Shown here: positions 50,101 to 60,918 of the stretch, in pieces
Layout of the letters: each line of letters begins with the position of its first letter
How positions within the stretch are numbered: the stretch's first letter is position 1
DNA from: Acorus gramineus
Taxonomy: Eukaryota; Streptophyta; Magnoliopsida; Acorales; Acoraceae
DNA length: 64,000 nucleotides
Assembly (NCBI GenBank): GCA_030737835.1
Contig: CM060848.1
Location: 16,206,804 to 16,270,803 of the forward strand
Direction: 5' to 3'
Translations under genes and position numbers: made by a program
The notes under the pieces: generated by a model
What the model saw: the letters and a program-made list of their open reading frames with translations, nothing else
What the model was told of the DNA's origin: nothing
Database searches by the model: none

Positions 50101-50960
50101 TGATCCAGTGACGGACAGGTCTGTATCTAAGTAACCAAGCTTAACACTTTTATCTGCAATATAGATATTTATATAGTTTTTCCTGCTGTTTATCGAGGGA
50201 TGTTAGCATGCTCTTCCAATCTTTCAAATTCAATTCTTCATTTATGCGTATCATTATCTGATTGAGGTTTTTTTTTCTAATACAAATTAGGAACATGCCC
50301 TCCCATTGAAAATTGACGATTCTCATATGCTTTCTGTCATCAGTAACTGAATATAAGAGGAAAAATATTCTCTGTTATAAACTTCAAATATACTGGATCA
50401 TTTTCAGGTGGGAAGATTTGCCACCGATGCCCTTTCCACAGATGGAGTGCTCTGGGGTATCCTACCAGGGTCGATTTCATGTCATTGGTGGAAAAGTGAA
50501 CCGTGATTCCCCAAGCACATATGATGTCTTCGATCCGAACAATGGAGTGTGGCACACTGTAGAGTATACCTGGCCATTCTCCAGGATGATGTGGTTTTCC
50601 ATAGCAGTGATGAAGGAACGCATTTACGTTATCACTGAATGGGATGCAGATACCATCAGAGCAAGGAATACCCAGACTGAAGAATGGTGTACTGTAGTTG
50701 TGCTTCCTCCCATTGTTCTTGCAGACCACAGTCGTCCACTTGAGACGTTTGGCTATGGATTTGTTGGGTCTAGGGGAAAATTATATGTCATTGGGGGAAA
50801 AGCTCTCAAGTACCTGTCTGATGACCGGGAGTTCGAAATCACAAAGCTGAATACGGTCAGATTTTGCAATCCAACGGTTCTGCCGCTCGAGTGGAGGGAA
50901 GCCAAACCGATGCGAGGAGCAGGTGGTAACGTCCGAGGTTGTGCTGTGTTGGAAGAATGA
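47109..50960 (+). CDS. F-box/kelch-repeat protein 1 (SKIP30/AFR-like)
   Basis: This is likely the substrate-recognition subunit of an SCF ubiquitin ligase. Exon 1 holds only 8 coding nt (47109-47116, ATGTCGCT). Exon 2 is 49534-50118 and exon 3 is 50408-50960, giving 381 residues. The spliced N-terminus is MSLREGEHQAII, leading into the F-box PSLPDDLAIQCLARISHGYH and CVSKRWRDVMRSS. Kelch-type repeats follow, with paired Gly and W/Y: KKFLVIGGF, NDVWLFDPFEKQW, GKVYVAGGYN, AEVYDPVTDRWEDLPPMP, GRFHVIGG and GKLYVIGGKA. The overall plan resembles Arabidopsis SKIP30/AFR-type proteins; orthology is not claimed. The exon 1 assignment rests on ATGTCG followed by a consensus GTGAGTG donor, identical in the tandem paralogue, and on phase. 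Intron 1 is 2.4 kb and carries a decayed F-box exon and a SINE-like element. Confidence 0.87.
48121..48193 (-). repeat. tRNA-derived SINE or retroposed tRNA relic
   Basis: On the minus strand this reads GGGGCTGGACCCATAGCTCA, with an A box (TAGCTCATTTGGTAGA) and, about 40 nt later, a B box (GGTTCCAGTCC). After the 73-nt tRNA-like body comes a short stretch and an A-rich tail (CTATCAAAAACAAAAAAAG), as in retroposed pol III transcripts. The acceptor stem does not pair, so it is not a working tRNA. It lies in intron 1 of the first F-box gene, antisense to it. Confidence 0.6.
48878..49016 (+). pseudogene. Decayed F-box exon inside intron 1 of F-box gene 1
   Basis: The segment aligns by eye with the start of exon 2 of the live gene. 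It begins with an AATAG acceptor-like sequence and GAGGGAAG. Then come GATGATCTAGCCCTGCAGTG (live: GATGACTTAGCCATTCAGTG), CATCATATGATGGATTGTG, and GAAGCTCTGACTACTCCC (live: GGAGCTCTGTGTATTCCC). Indels break the frame. It is a fossil exon, presumably from an older duplication. Confidence 0.75.
49427..49447. repeat. (AAT)n microsatellite
   Basis: Seven or so AAT/ATA units near the 3' end of intron 1 of the first F-box gene. Confidence 0.8.
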
Positions 50961-50973
50961 GGTCTGTCTCAGC

Positions 50974-51006
50974 TTTTTTTTTTTTTTTGGGGGGGGGGGG
51001 GGGGGG
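50974..51006. repeat. T15-G18 homopolymer junction
   Basis: A run of about 15 T is followed directly by about 18 G, 14 bp after the stop codon of F-box gene 1, within its probable 3' UTR. Exact lengths should be treated with caution. Confidence 0.8.
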
Positions 51007-51299
51007 TGTGTTTAAAATTGGATATGACTTATGTATTTGGGTTATGTTAACTTTTTAATATATAGGAATGATTTATCAGGATCTGGATTGAGCATGTTGC
51101 ACTGTTCATGTATAGATGATCTGGGGAATTTATTACATGGCTCCTTCTTATGGGGAGTAGTCCTCATTGACTGTTGTTGTTACCTTTTCTGCGCAGCTTA
51201 GGTGGAAGGCGAAGAAGGCCCCAGTGGAAGAGCTGATGGAGAAAGAAAGGGTTGGTATGACTGTGTGAGTGCAACATGTGCCAAAAATAAGAAATAGCA

Positions 51300-53554
51300 A
51301 GTGTGATTGTGGAATTTTAGGTGGATTCTGCTTCTATCATAAGATAACATCTGAATGAGGCTTGGATAAATTTTTAGAGATTTTGCTTTTGTAGAAATTA
51401 CAAACTAAAAATAACTTATATAAAAAATAATTTTTCAGGTGTTTATTGGAAATAATCACTTTTATTGTTTTTATTTTTTATTGGTTTAAATTGGAATAAG
51501 AATAAAATAAAAAAATATCGAGCTATCTATATATATGTTTACATATAAATTGGTTAATATTATATCTATATTCAAAAATTATTTGGAATATTTGTTTAAT
51601 GGTTTTTTTTTTTTTTTTTTGTATATATACCCTCTAAAAAATCACATTTTGTCAAAACGTCCATAATAATTTATTATTTCTAACAATACACTTAAAATGA
51701 ATGTTTGTTAACCCGGGATACTCAAAAGTTTGAAACGAGGAGTACGGACAATATAAAATTGGTTGAGTGATGTATATGAAAAAAAAAACTCTTCTTTAGT
51801 TGTAAAATATTTTTTTTATTTGTAACATCATAACAAATTTTTACAAATAATTTATTTAATAATTAATAAAAAAATTATTATATTATAACACGAGAAATCA
51901 CATTTCTCTTCGTCATATTTTAGCTCTTAATACTGTGGTTTAACTTTCGTTTCAATCTTATCGTTTAAATAATGTGAGATTTTTTTAGATTGCTTTTGGA
52001 TGAAAGGTTGAAAAGTCAAGATTCTTAAAATCATGTGTTTCAAACTCAATTTTTAAAAAACTATGTTTTATTACATTCTTAATCGCAAGATTTTTTTTAT
52101 TAAAAAGGAAAGATGATTGTTTGAAAAATAAACGCTGAAAATGTGTATGAATCTGAGTTTGAGAATTTTTGTTTTTAAAACAAAATCTACCTAAACTCAT
52201 ACAATAATGATTTTTGGGTCTCAAATCTTAGACTTCATCACAAATCTCATGAGGTGGCGCATATGTAATTCTCTATTTACCCCTAGTTGTTTTTTAGATT
52301 TATTTGATAATCACTCTTTCCTTCAATGTAAAAGGCAGTTAGGATGTACATTGATCTGTTTGTCCTTTTTTTTTTTTAACCATCTAATTCATCTGTTATT
52401 GAGTAGAGTTTTTTTTTTTTTTAAAAAAAAAACCACATTATTCACATTTTTTCCTATCAATCATCTACAAAATTAAACACCAAACAACAAACTGATTTTA
52501 GTTATTGAGAGCGTTTTTAATGAACATGTTAACTAATCAAGATGTTAAATTGTCATATCAGCACTTTATCCATCAATTAGACCCTCATTTACTACATTTT
52601 CATTTAGTTAGTTGTTGTTGCTTTAATGGACTGGTTAAATAATTAGCTAAAATAATAGTGAGCCACCTCTCCACCCACCCAAAATAATATTTTTTTTTAA
52701 TCTTTTGAATTGTGGGGTCCACATTTGACTGGCTAAAGCGTTAGCCATAGTTAACGTGAAAAATAACATATGACAGTTGGAGTCCACATTTAACTTTCTA
52801 TTGGAGCAACATTTTTATATATTTCGTAAAAATCTGACACTAACTAGTTAGTTAATATGTCCATTGAAAATGGTCTAAGAGAAGTTTCACTTTTGTATTT
52901 GGATCCGAGTGATTTTTATGTGATTTTAACAATGGCGATCTCTTCAATTTTGACTCATTAGATTCTCTAATTTTGATTATAACAATCCGATTTTAGTTTA
53001 TGAGAGGAATTTTAGTTTTATTTTTCGATCCGAGTAATTATTTGTTGTTTCAATGATAGTAATCGTTTTAGATTTGGCTCATTGGATTTTTTATTTTAAT
53101 TATATATATATTAATATTATAGATATTAATACATATTCATTGATTTTAGATACATTTCCAATATATCTGAAAAACTAATATACGCTGTATCTAAATCTAT
53201 ATATGAAATTTTTATGTAAAACATTTTCATTTATATCTAAATCTGTATATGGATTTATATAATAAAAAAAACTAATATATAACTGTATCTAAATCTGTAT
53301 TTGAAAAAATTAATATAAGATTGTATCTAAATTTATATCTGGGTCTAAAAAAACTAATATATTAATTATCTAAAATTCTAATTTACTCAAAAGATGAATT
53401 TTAAAATAAATTTTTTAAAAGATGGAGTGTTGTATTAAAATGGGGTTATATATTACCAATGAATGAGAGATTGCTTTTCTTATAAACGAAAAACTCAAAT
53501 TTAAATTAGGGTCGTCTTTGTCGTTTTTATCTTTAAAATTAATAAAATAATCAA
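51300..53554. other. Intergenic between the F-box genes
   Basis: AT-rich spacer with no gene. It contains a MITE-like element at about 52507-52878. Another AT-rich stretch at 53090-53370 has repeated TATCTAAATCTGTATAT-like units of about 40-50 bp. Confidence 0.5.
52507..52878. mobile_element. MITE-like element
   Basis: The left end is GAGCGTTTTTAATGAACATG followed by TTAACTAA. The reverse complement of the right end is TTAGACCATTTTCAATGGAC followed by ATATTAACTAA. About 370 bp with a non-coding interior. The ends are about 75% similar and boundaries are approximate. Confidence 0.55.
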
Positions 53555-54422
53555 GGGCGCGGCTATCCCCACCAAGGGTTTTTCTTACCCCACCAATCGA
53601 GAAAATAAAATCGGTGTTTTATCTTTTCCCACCGATCTGGCCAGGTCGACCAGATTTGGTCGCCACTTCAGGTTTTGGACGACCGGACTTGGTCACCATT
53701 TCAGATTTTGGGCGACCGGACTTGGTCGTCATTTCAGGTTTCGGACGACCGAACTTGGTCGAACAGGATTTGTAATAAAGTTTATAATTTTTTTCTTGGA
53801 AACATAATCCCATGACGTATATCTTCCTTGAATCCTTCATACCACTCCAAGTCTGAGTTGTAATGTAAGGAGAATCAATTATTATTCTTAAATGTAGAAT
53901 ATAAGAACAATTTTTTTTACATAAGTGACGGACTAATTTTCAAAAGCCAAATATATAATGTGTTTGGATCAACTGATAGGTTTTTTTTGTTTTCAAACCA
54001 AGAATCCTCTTAACTACGAATTCACACGAAGCTTAAAAATGATATATGTTTGTCTAATAAGATATTTTTCTATAAAAATTTGAATTAATTGAAAGTATAC
54101 CTACTCACATTTTTTTCGACCCCTTAGCTGTTGTTTGGATAAAAGAATAAATGTAAAATATGATAGATAAACCCAAAAAATTATTTGTTTACAAAAAATA
54201 GGTAGATATAGTTCTGAACCCTATTCGACCAATTACAGTCGCTTAAAGCCTGAAATTGCGACCAATTACTGTCGCCCAAAACCTGAAATGACGACCAAGT
54301 CCGGTCGCCCAAAATCTAAAATGACGACCAAGATCTGGATTGGTGGGAACAGCCAAATACCGTTTTTTTTTTTTTTTTGATTGGTGGGGTAAGAAAAACG
54401 ATAGGTTGGGATAGACGCGCCC
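53555..54422 (+). mobile_element. GACCGG-array MITE, copy 2 (complete)
   Basis: 868 bp with long terminal inverted repeats of about 43-44 bp. The left end is GGGCGCGGCTATCCCCACC and on to TTTTTCTTACCCCACCAATC. The right end, reverse-complemented, is GGGCGCGTCTATCCCAACC and on to the same TTTTTCTTACCCCACCAATC. ATCAA directly abuts both ends, a possible 5-bp target duplication. Inside the left end are three tandem ~33-bp units (GACGACCGGACTTGGTCG type); inverted units lie inside the right end. Non-coding apart from a repetitive open frame across the array. It lies 218 bp upstream of the second F-box gene's ATG. Confidence 0.85.
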
Positions 54423-54640
54423 ATCAAATAATGACATCTGTTGGTGCTTCTTAAACTGGATTAAACTTTAAAGCGACTGAAATTCATAACCAAACCAGGC
54501 TTTGGATAAATTAGATTGATTATAATCTCACAATATTTTTGAAAAATAAAAAACAGTATAAAAGGAGAATCTGAGGGTCGGTGGGTCCATGCCTTGGTCC
54601 CCCAATCTCACTTATTTTCGCGGTGAGTGAATAAAATATA

Positions 54641-57600
54641 ATGTCGCGGTGAGTGAAAGTTTTTTCAATTATTTTCTTTTGTTTTTATTCGAAACCTGTT
54701 TCAGTTCTTCCGATCCATCAATAAAACTGTCCTTTTCGTTTTTTTATTCATTAAAATATGTAAACCGAGAAAGTTATATCAATTTTTTTTTTTTAATCGA
54801 AATTTTGACAATGGTATCGATGCCTGTAATTGCGTTAATGTTCATACATTCGATTTAGAAACTTCAGAGAATTGTTGATTCGTTCATTTGATTTATATGT
54901 ATTGAAAATTTAGGGTTTTAAAAGAGATTTTCCTTATCATGATGAAATGCAAGAACAAAAAAAAAAAAAAATTATTTCGATCATTTAGGTTTCAGCTTAC
55001 AAGAGTTGATTTGACTTACATTTAAGTGCAGTCCTTTGTACTTTGAACAATGTATATACCCCGTTAATCAAAACATGAAATTTTATTATCTTCTTCTATA
55101 AATAGATCTATACAATTAATTGACATGTACATGTATCAAAGCATAAGCATATGAGGACTATTTATGAGACTGCACACGGACTGTTCCCAAGAATTGGATC
55201 ACTTTGTGGTGAATGCTGATTATGAATAATAATGGGGCCTAGTCTATTGGTGTATTGAAAATGTGGTAGTTGAATAGGTGTTGTGATAGAAATGTCTCTG
55301 TAATGAAAATTATCATCTTTGATTCTGTTAACATGGTTTGCCTCCTCTACCCCTTCCACACGTTTATTTTGTTGTAACGTTGATGATTTGATACACATCA
55401 TTTCAAAAGAGTGTGTTGTATGGCGTACATGATGGTGTTTCCGTTTCACTGTGGTAATATGGATAGTAGGGAAGAAAAAGCTTTTCTTGCAATTGCAATG
55501 AAACATTTCTTCCTTTTTATCAAAATATTTCAGTTCCTTGTGCAATGTATTGTACTAATCTGAATGTTTTCTAGGGCATCAGATTACATGGGTTCTATAA
55601 TATAAATATATAATGCATTATAATCTCTATTTCATTGCATTTCTAGTTTTAATTGATAGATCTCATTTGGAATTCTCGTTTTTTTAATGTCAACCAAATC
55701 CATCTTGTCGAGTTGGCTGAGGTCCTCCCTGGCAGATGATCTAGCCTTGTAGTGTTTGACCCACATTTTTCTTACCATTGGATGGTAGATTGTGTTTCCA
55801 AAAGATGAACATGTATAATTTGAAGCTCTGAGTACTCCCCTTATTTTTTATTTGAAGTTGGCATGTATGAGATGAGACTTTCTATTTCATTGATATAACA
55901 TGGATGCCCATCTTTGGAAGAAATATGCCTTTGTTCTCTTGATAAATAATTACATATATTGGTAATTCTGCAAGAAATTGCTTATCTCTGCATTTTGGAT
56001 ACCTGAGACGTGAATAACATTTGTGCAGTGTTTTAACATTTCAGTCAACAAATGCTAAATTGTTCACAGGAGATCAAATCACATGATTCTATATTTCTAT
56101 GTATGTAAATAGAAGTGATGTCTCTAAATGGATTATGGTGTGAGAGTCTTTGATCTTTTTATGTCTTCAGTTATTAACTAGTTAATTCTCATGAAATTTA
56201 TGCTTTTAAAATGCATATGGTAGAGTTTGCTGAGATCCTTTCTATGGTAGCTCTTAGATTCAACTTTCGCCAAAGAAGAAAAGAAAGAGTCTTTTTGGTT
56301 ACATGATAATCCTTTGAAATTTTACAGACTGATTGATTTGGTGAACTTTTAAGATTTTGTAGGAGGGAAGAAGGGTATCAAGCTATAATCCCTGGCCTGC
56401 CAGATGACATAGCCATTCATTGCTTGGGAAGAATATCACATGGTTATCATGGAGTATTAGAGTGCGTCTCCAAGCGATGGAGAGATGTAATGAGGAGCTC
56501 TGAGTATTCCCATATTAAAGCCATAAACGGGTGGTCCGGGGATTGGTTCTTCGCCTTTACAAATAAGCAGTATGTTGTTGAGTGGAATGCCTATGATCCT
56601 GAAGCCAATAATTGGCATCATTTGCCAAGTATCCCAACAGCCGAACCCCATGGCCATCACCATGGGTTTTCATGTGTTTGTGTGTGCAACAAGTTCTTTG
56701 TGATGGGTGGTTTCCATGAAACATTTCAAGGTCCATTGTTCCCGGAGAACAAGTCTTGTGAAACTACTGATGTTTGGATGTTCGATCCATTTAAGAAGCA
56801 GTGGAGCAGACGAGCCAGTATGAAGATGCCAAGGTCTTGGTTTTCTTGTGTGGTAATGTCTGGTAAAGTTTATGTGGCTGGAGGATTCAATTGTTCAAAA
56901 CGTGGAGGAGTTACTAATGCAGAAGTTTATGATCCGGTGGAGGACAGGTCGGTATCAAAGTAACCCAGCTGAATGTTTCTATCTTCAATAAATAATCATA
57001 TTGTTTTTTCTGCTATTTATGGAGGGATCTTAGCATGCTTTTCCAATTATGCTGCATAAGACCAATATTTGCCAGTAATCAGTGACTTGTGTATAATTTA
57101 AAATTCAATTATTCATTTATGCATATCAGTGTTTGATGTTTAAGATGAAGATTTTTTTAGCTTACATGCAATGGTACATTCAACCTCTGATGATTTTTCC
57201 ATACAAAACAGGAATATGCCCTCTCATTGAAGATTGACTCTTGTTATATGCTTTCTGTCATCAGTGTCTGAATATCATAGGTTAATACAATCTATGCTAC
57301 AAAACTGATAAATATATTGGATCATTGTAGGTGGGAAGATTTGCCACCAATGCCTTTCCCGTGGAGGCAGTGCGTTGGGGTATCCTACCAGGGTCGATTT
57401 CACGTCATCGGGAATTTGATCCCTGATGTTCCCCGAAAAACACACTTCTTCGATCCAAATAATGGAATGTGGCACAGTGTTGAGAATTTTTGGCCAATCC
57501 CTGAGCCCGGGATGCTGTCTTTTCATATAGCAGAGATTGAGGAACAAATCTACGTCACCACTGGAGTAGATGCAAATACAATCAGAAAGAGAAATACAGA

Positions 57601-57889
57601 GACTGGGGAATGGTGTGATGTAGCAGTGCTTCCTCTTCCCATTTCTCAAGCAGAACACATCCCTCTGCCGGTTTTGGTTGGCTATGGATTTGTTGGGTGT
57701 AGAAGAAAATTATATGTTGTTGGGGGAACGGCTGTCAAGTGCAATTCTGATCTTGTTGTGATTGGTATTGTGAGGCTGAATAATGTCAGATTTTGCAATC
57801 CGATGGTCTCACCCCTCCAGTGGAAGAAAGCCAAACCAATGCGAGGAACACCTGGTAGTGTCCTAGCTTGTGCTGTGTTGGAGGAATGA
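54641..57889 (+). CDS. F-box/kelch-repeat protein 2 (SKIP30/AFR-like)
   Basis: Tandem paralogue of the F-box gene at 47109. Exon 1 again has 8 coding nt (54641-54648, ATGTCGCG). Exon 2 is 56363-56947 (585 nt, the same length as in gene 1) and exon 3 is 57331-57889, giving 383 residues. The spliced N-terminus is MSRREEGYQAII. The F-box is PGLPDDIAIHCLGRISHGYH and CVSKRWRDVMRSS. Kelch motifs include NKFFVMGGF, TDVWMFDPFKKQW, GKVYVAGGFN, AEVYDPVEDRWEDLPPMP and RKLYVVGGTA. It is probably also an SCF adaptor. Many amino acid differences in the kelch region (for example around the TTGVDANTIRKR stretch) suggest different targets. Intron 1 is 1.7 kb and contains its own decayed F-box exon. Confidence 0.87.
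55718..55842 (+). pseudogene. Decayed F-box exon inside intron 1 of F-box gene 2
   Basis: Counterpart of the relic at 48878-49016. It reads CTCCCTGGCAGATGATCTAG, then CCTTGTAGTGTTTGAC with an in-frame TAG, then ACCATTGGATGGTAGATTGT, GTTTCCAAAAGATG, and GAAGCTCTGAGTACTCCCC. It is closer to the relic in the other intron than to the live exons, as far as can be judged by eye. Confidence 0.7.
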
Positions 57890-57929
57890 AGAAAACATTG
57901 AATAACATCCTGAGAAGGTTGGATCTTCC

Positions 57930-59660
57930 ATGAATATTCCTTTTTTGTTCATTCTTTTTTTAAGATTGGATGTCTATCATTCAGCATATTTAGGTTTTGT
58001 TAACTTCTATGTATGGTTGATCTTTGGAATTCATTGCACAGTTCTTCCTAATAGAAAGTAATCCACATTCAATTGGACTGATATTTCAATCATGGTTGAT
58101 GCCTCTCCCATTCTCCGGGATGCTTCATTAACCACTTCAAAAAATTTGAGTTGTTAACAAGCGGTGGTTTCATGTTATTTCGTGTGCTAGCAGGGTGTAT
58201 GAAATTCTTTATACATGTATACGCGTCCGAGCAAGTGTAAACTGTGAAGAGTATACAAATTACATTTGTTAGGATGTGCAATGTTTGTTGTGCTTTGTTT
58301 TTTTATTTGTTCTTCATGGATTTTAAATCAAATTAATTTAGCCTATACTTAATATGAAAAGATCGTGGGGAGTTTTTTTTATTGTTCATGTTTGTTACAG
58401 TTTTGAACAAAAAATAATATGCATACGGCATATTAATGCTCGAATTAAATGCATGTTTTTATTTTATTTTATTTTATTTATGTAGAATATTTTTAAATGA
58501 ATTAATTGTCACTTAATTCATTCAAATATGTACTTATTGAACAAGAATATATCTTCAAAAATTCAAAATATGTTAGGATATGTACAAAAAAATATTCTAA
58601 GAATATTTATCCCACATCTTTTTTAAGGCGGTTTTTTTTTTAAGTAAAAGATAAATATTTTTATTGTTATTTTATTTTTGAATTGGTAGTACAAAAAATT
58701 TTGAGAGTGCAACACGAGGACTTCGCAGGATGCTGTGACAAATACTCGGCAATAATTTCTCAACACGAGGACTTCCTAGGATGCTGTGACAAACACTCGA
58801 CAATAATTTCTATGTAACATATGAAATCATATGAAACAATATATAATATTTTATTATGAAAAATGCAAATATATACACACACAAATTTGGATCATCCGAA
58901 TGCAATCGGATGGTCTAGATTTAGGCCACTATGTGTAAGTAATTGAAGGCATGGATGCACCTTATCATTACACTAAAATACAATACTTTTTTTTCCTTGT
59001 TCATCTCAAGTGTATTTTTGGGTTTTGTTAGCTTTGAATAAATGGGAATGTTTTTATCAGCATGTCATACATTTGTTAGTTTTGTTTTTTTTTAGTACTT
59101 CGTGGACTATAAATTAAGTTGACTTAACCTATAATTGTATGAAACATTTATTGGCATATAATAACAAATCAATTGCACACAACAATACATTTGAAAATGA
59201 TGTCCAATGCATCACCACACCCCTCTCTCTCTCTCTCTCTCTCAAGTTGGTTTATAATTAGACTATAATTAAATGAAAAGTTTTGTTTTCTGATCAAGGC
59301 CTAGCTAGGCATGCAGTGTAGGCAAAGTTGGTGAGCAGAGATTGAACGAAGTGCATGAGATTAATCTCAGTATATATTTATTAAAATAAACCAAACTGTA
59401 GTTGACACAAATCACCTAATTATAGACTCACAAGTCTCCAATCTTTGAATCTGTTTCACTGTTCACACATATATCCAATTCCAGGTTGGTGGTTTTTTTT
59501 TTTTTTGCTTATTGTTAATTAAGTCAATATGTATGACCATATAAACATTCAAACCAAGTCTATGCGAGGGAAAACAAAGCCTACATGAGTGTCCATACGT
59601 AAGTGTCCCAGAATACTTGAATTCTTCGTATCCACAGTGTCTGGGACAAAAAACTGTTGA
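57930..59660. other. Intergenic downstream of F-box gene 2
   Basis: AT-rich, no gene seen. It contains the 51-bp tandem duplication at 58710-58811 and a (CT)n run at about 59223-59243. Confidence 0.5.
58710..58811. repeat. 51-bp tandem duplication
   Basis: Two adjacent copies start at 58710 and 58761. Each reads CAACACGAGGACTTC, GGATGCTGTGACAAA, ACTCG and CAATAATTTCT, with about four differences. Confidence 0.9.
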
Positions 59661-59667
59661 AGCAACT

Positions 59668-60154
59668 ATGAAGGTAAAGTGCATGTGCTAGTTTAAAAAT
59701 GTTCTTGTCTGATCTGAATATGAAAGTATCAGTGTATTGTCTCTTAATGCAGAATATAGTTTTAAAGATTGGCATCCACTGCCTCAAATGCAAGACTGAT
59801 GTTATGAAGACCATTGGCAAACTTGAAGGTTCACCCATCAATCCATTTTTATTATAAAAAAAAATGTTCTACTTATAATGTTCCAAGTCTACTGATTCAA
59901 TAACTGTGGACACCGAAAAGGGCACTACGACGGTGGTCGGAAGCATTGATCCAGTCTTGGTTGTGCGTAAATTGAGGCGGCGCAGGAAGGTGGTGGGCAT
60001 CATAAGCATTGAACCCAGTAAACCACCGGAAACACCCAAACAACCGGCCAACAAGAAAACACAGCCATTCCCACTGTGTTGTATTCACTGCCTGGTCTAC
60101 ACGGTCAGCTATCACGAACCATCTTCGTGCACGATCGTCCGAGAACTGGAATGA
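59668..60154 (+). pseudogene. Heavy-metal-associated (HMA) domain protein, frame disrupted
   Basis: This resembles HPP/HIPP metallochaperone-like proteins. A 6-nt exon 1 (59668-59673, Met-Lys, donor GTAAAG) joins in phase to exon 2 (59753-59828), giving MKNIVLKIGIHCLKCKTDVM and KTIGKLEG. The Cys pair in HCLKC matches the metal-binding CxxC of HMA domains. The expected continuation is DSITVDTEKGTTTVVGSIDP and VLVVRKLRRRRKVVGIISI. It is open from 59894, but the only AG acceptor (59886-59887) puts it out of phase by one base. The C-terminus (PPETPKQPANKKTQPFPLCC, SSCTIVRELE) has a CTIV box resembling an isoprenylation motif, but four extra residues follow it. It is likely a pseudogene or a mis-spliced allele; a single-base assembly error would also explain it. 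Confidence 0.6.
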
Positions 60155-60159
60155 CTGTC

Positions 60160-60900
60160 TGAGCTTCCCAGTTTGCCTGGCAATATTTCATGAATAAACC
60201 AGTTCAGCAGAAACCAAGTCCTTCAAAGTGTCTGTGTGTGTGTCTGTGTCAGTGTGTGGTGTGTTATGAATCTTGATTGCAAAAATAAAAACCTATGCAC
60301 CAACTTGTTTGGCATGCCATGAATTTGCAGACCAAGACTATTTCAATGTCCAAACCATTTTACCAATCACCATTCTAATTAACAATTCCTGAAACATCGT
60401 GTACTGAATAGACCAAATTGAGTATTAAAATTAATTAAGTGATCATTAATAACTGAACATTTAAAAAATTGAATAAACAAATAACTATTTGAACAAAATC
60501 TCAATATCTAAGGCAGTAGATGATATCTCTCAACACCATTTTTTTGAGGATTCACCATTGCTGAATGTCTTTCAGCCAACAGGGAAAGAGTATCAATCTG
60601 GACCATCAAGAACTTGGTCATGCCACAGTTATATATGTCCCCGCATAGCATATTGAAACTTGAGCATCCACTTCATGCATTTGAACAACAATGACTGATT
60701 GGAACACATTAGAGAATTTGACAGTGCCAATGATATTAATATTTTTTCCATTATTTGTATTAGATCCAATCAGCCCAAAAACAATTTATGATGGAAATGA
60801 AAAAGTAATGTTTCAAGATGTCCCAAAACAATTCAAGAGAAATTTTTATGCCTTTTCTTCTTGAAGAAAATTGTTACAGTAGGAGAAGGGATAATGACCA
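60160..60900. other. Intergenic, convergent with PP2C
   Basis: The 3' flank of the HMA locus includes a GT-rich stretch at about 60231-60262. The rest is AT-rich without features, running into the PP2C 3' UTR. Confidence 0.5.
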
Positions 60901-60918
60901 AGATAATTGAAAAAATAA

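Noticed and set aside
53640..53760. Regular ~33-bp repeats suggestive of a CRISPR array
   Set aside because: The units are directly tandem without unique spacers, sit inside a plant transposon and are mirrored at its other end.
53619..53840. Open frame with 11-residue repeats containing KSGRPK, resembling AT-hook cores
   Set aside because: It is a translation of the 33-bp subterminal array of a MITE. The period is a multiple of three, so the repeat stays open. There is no evidence of a protein.
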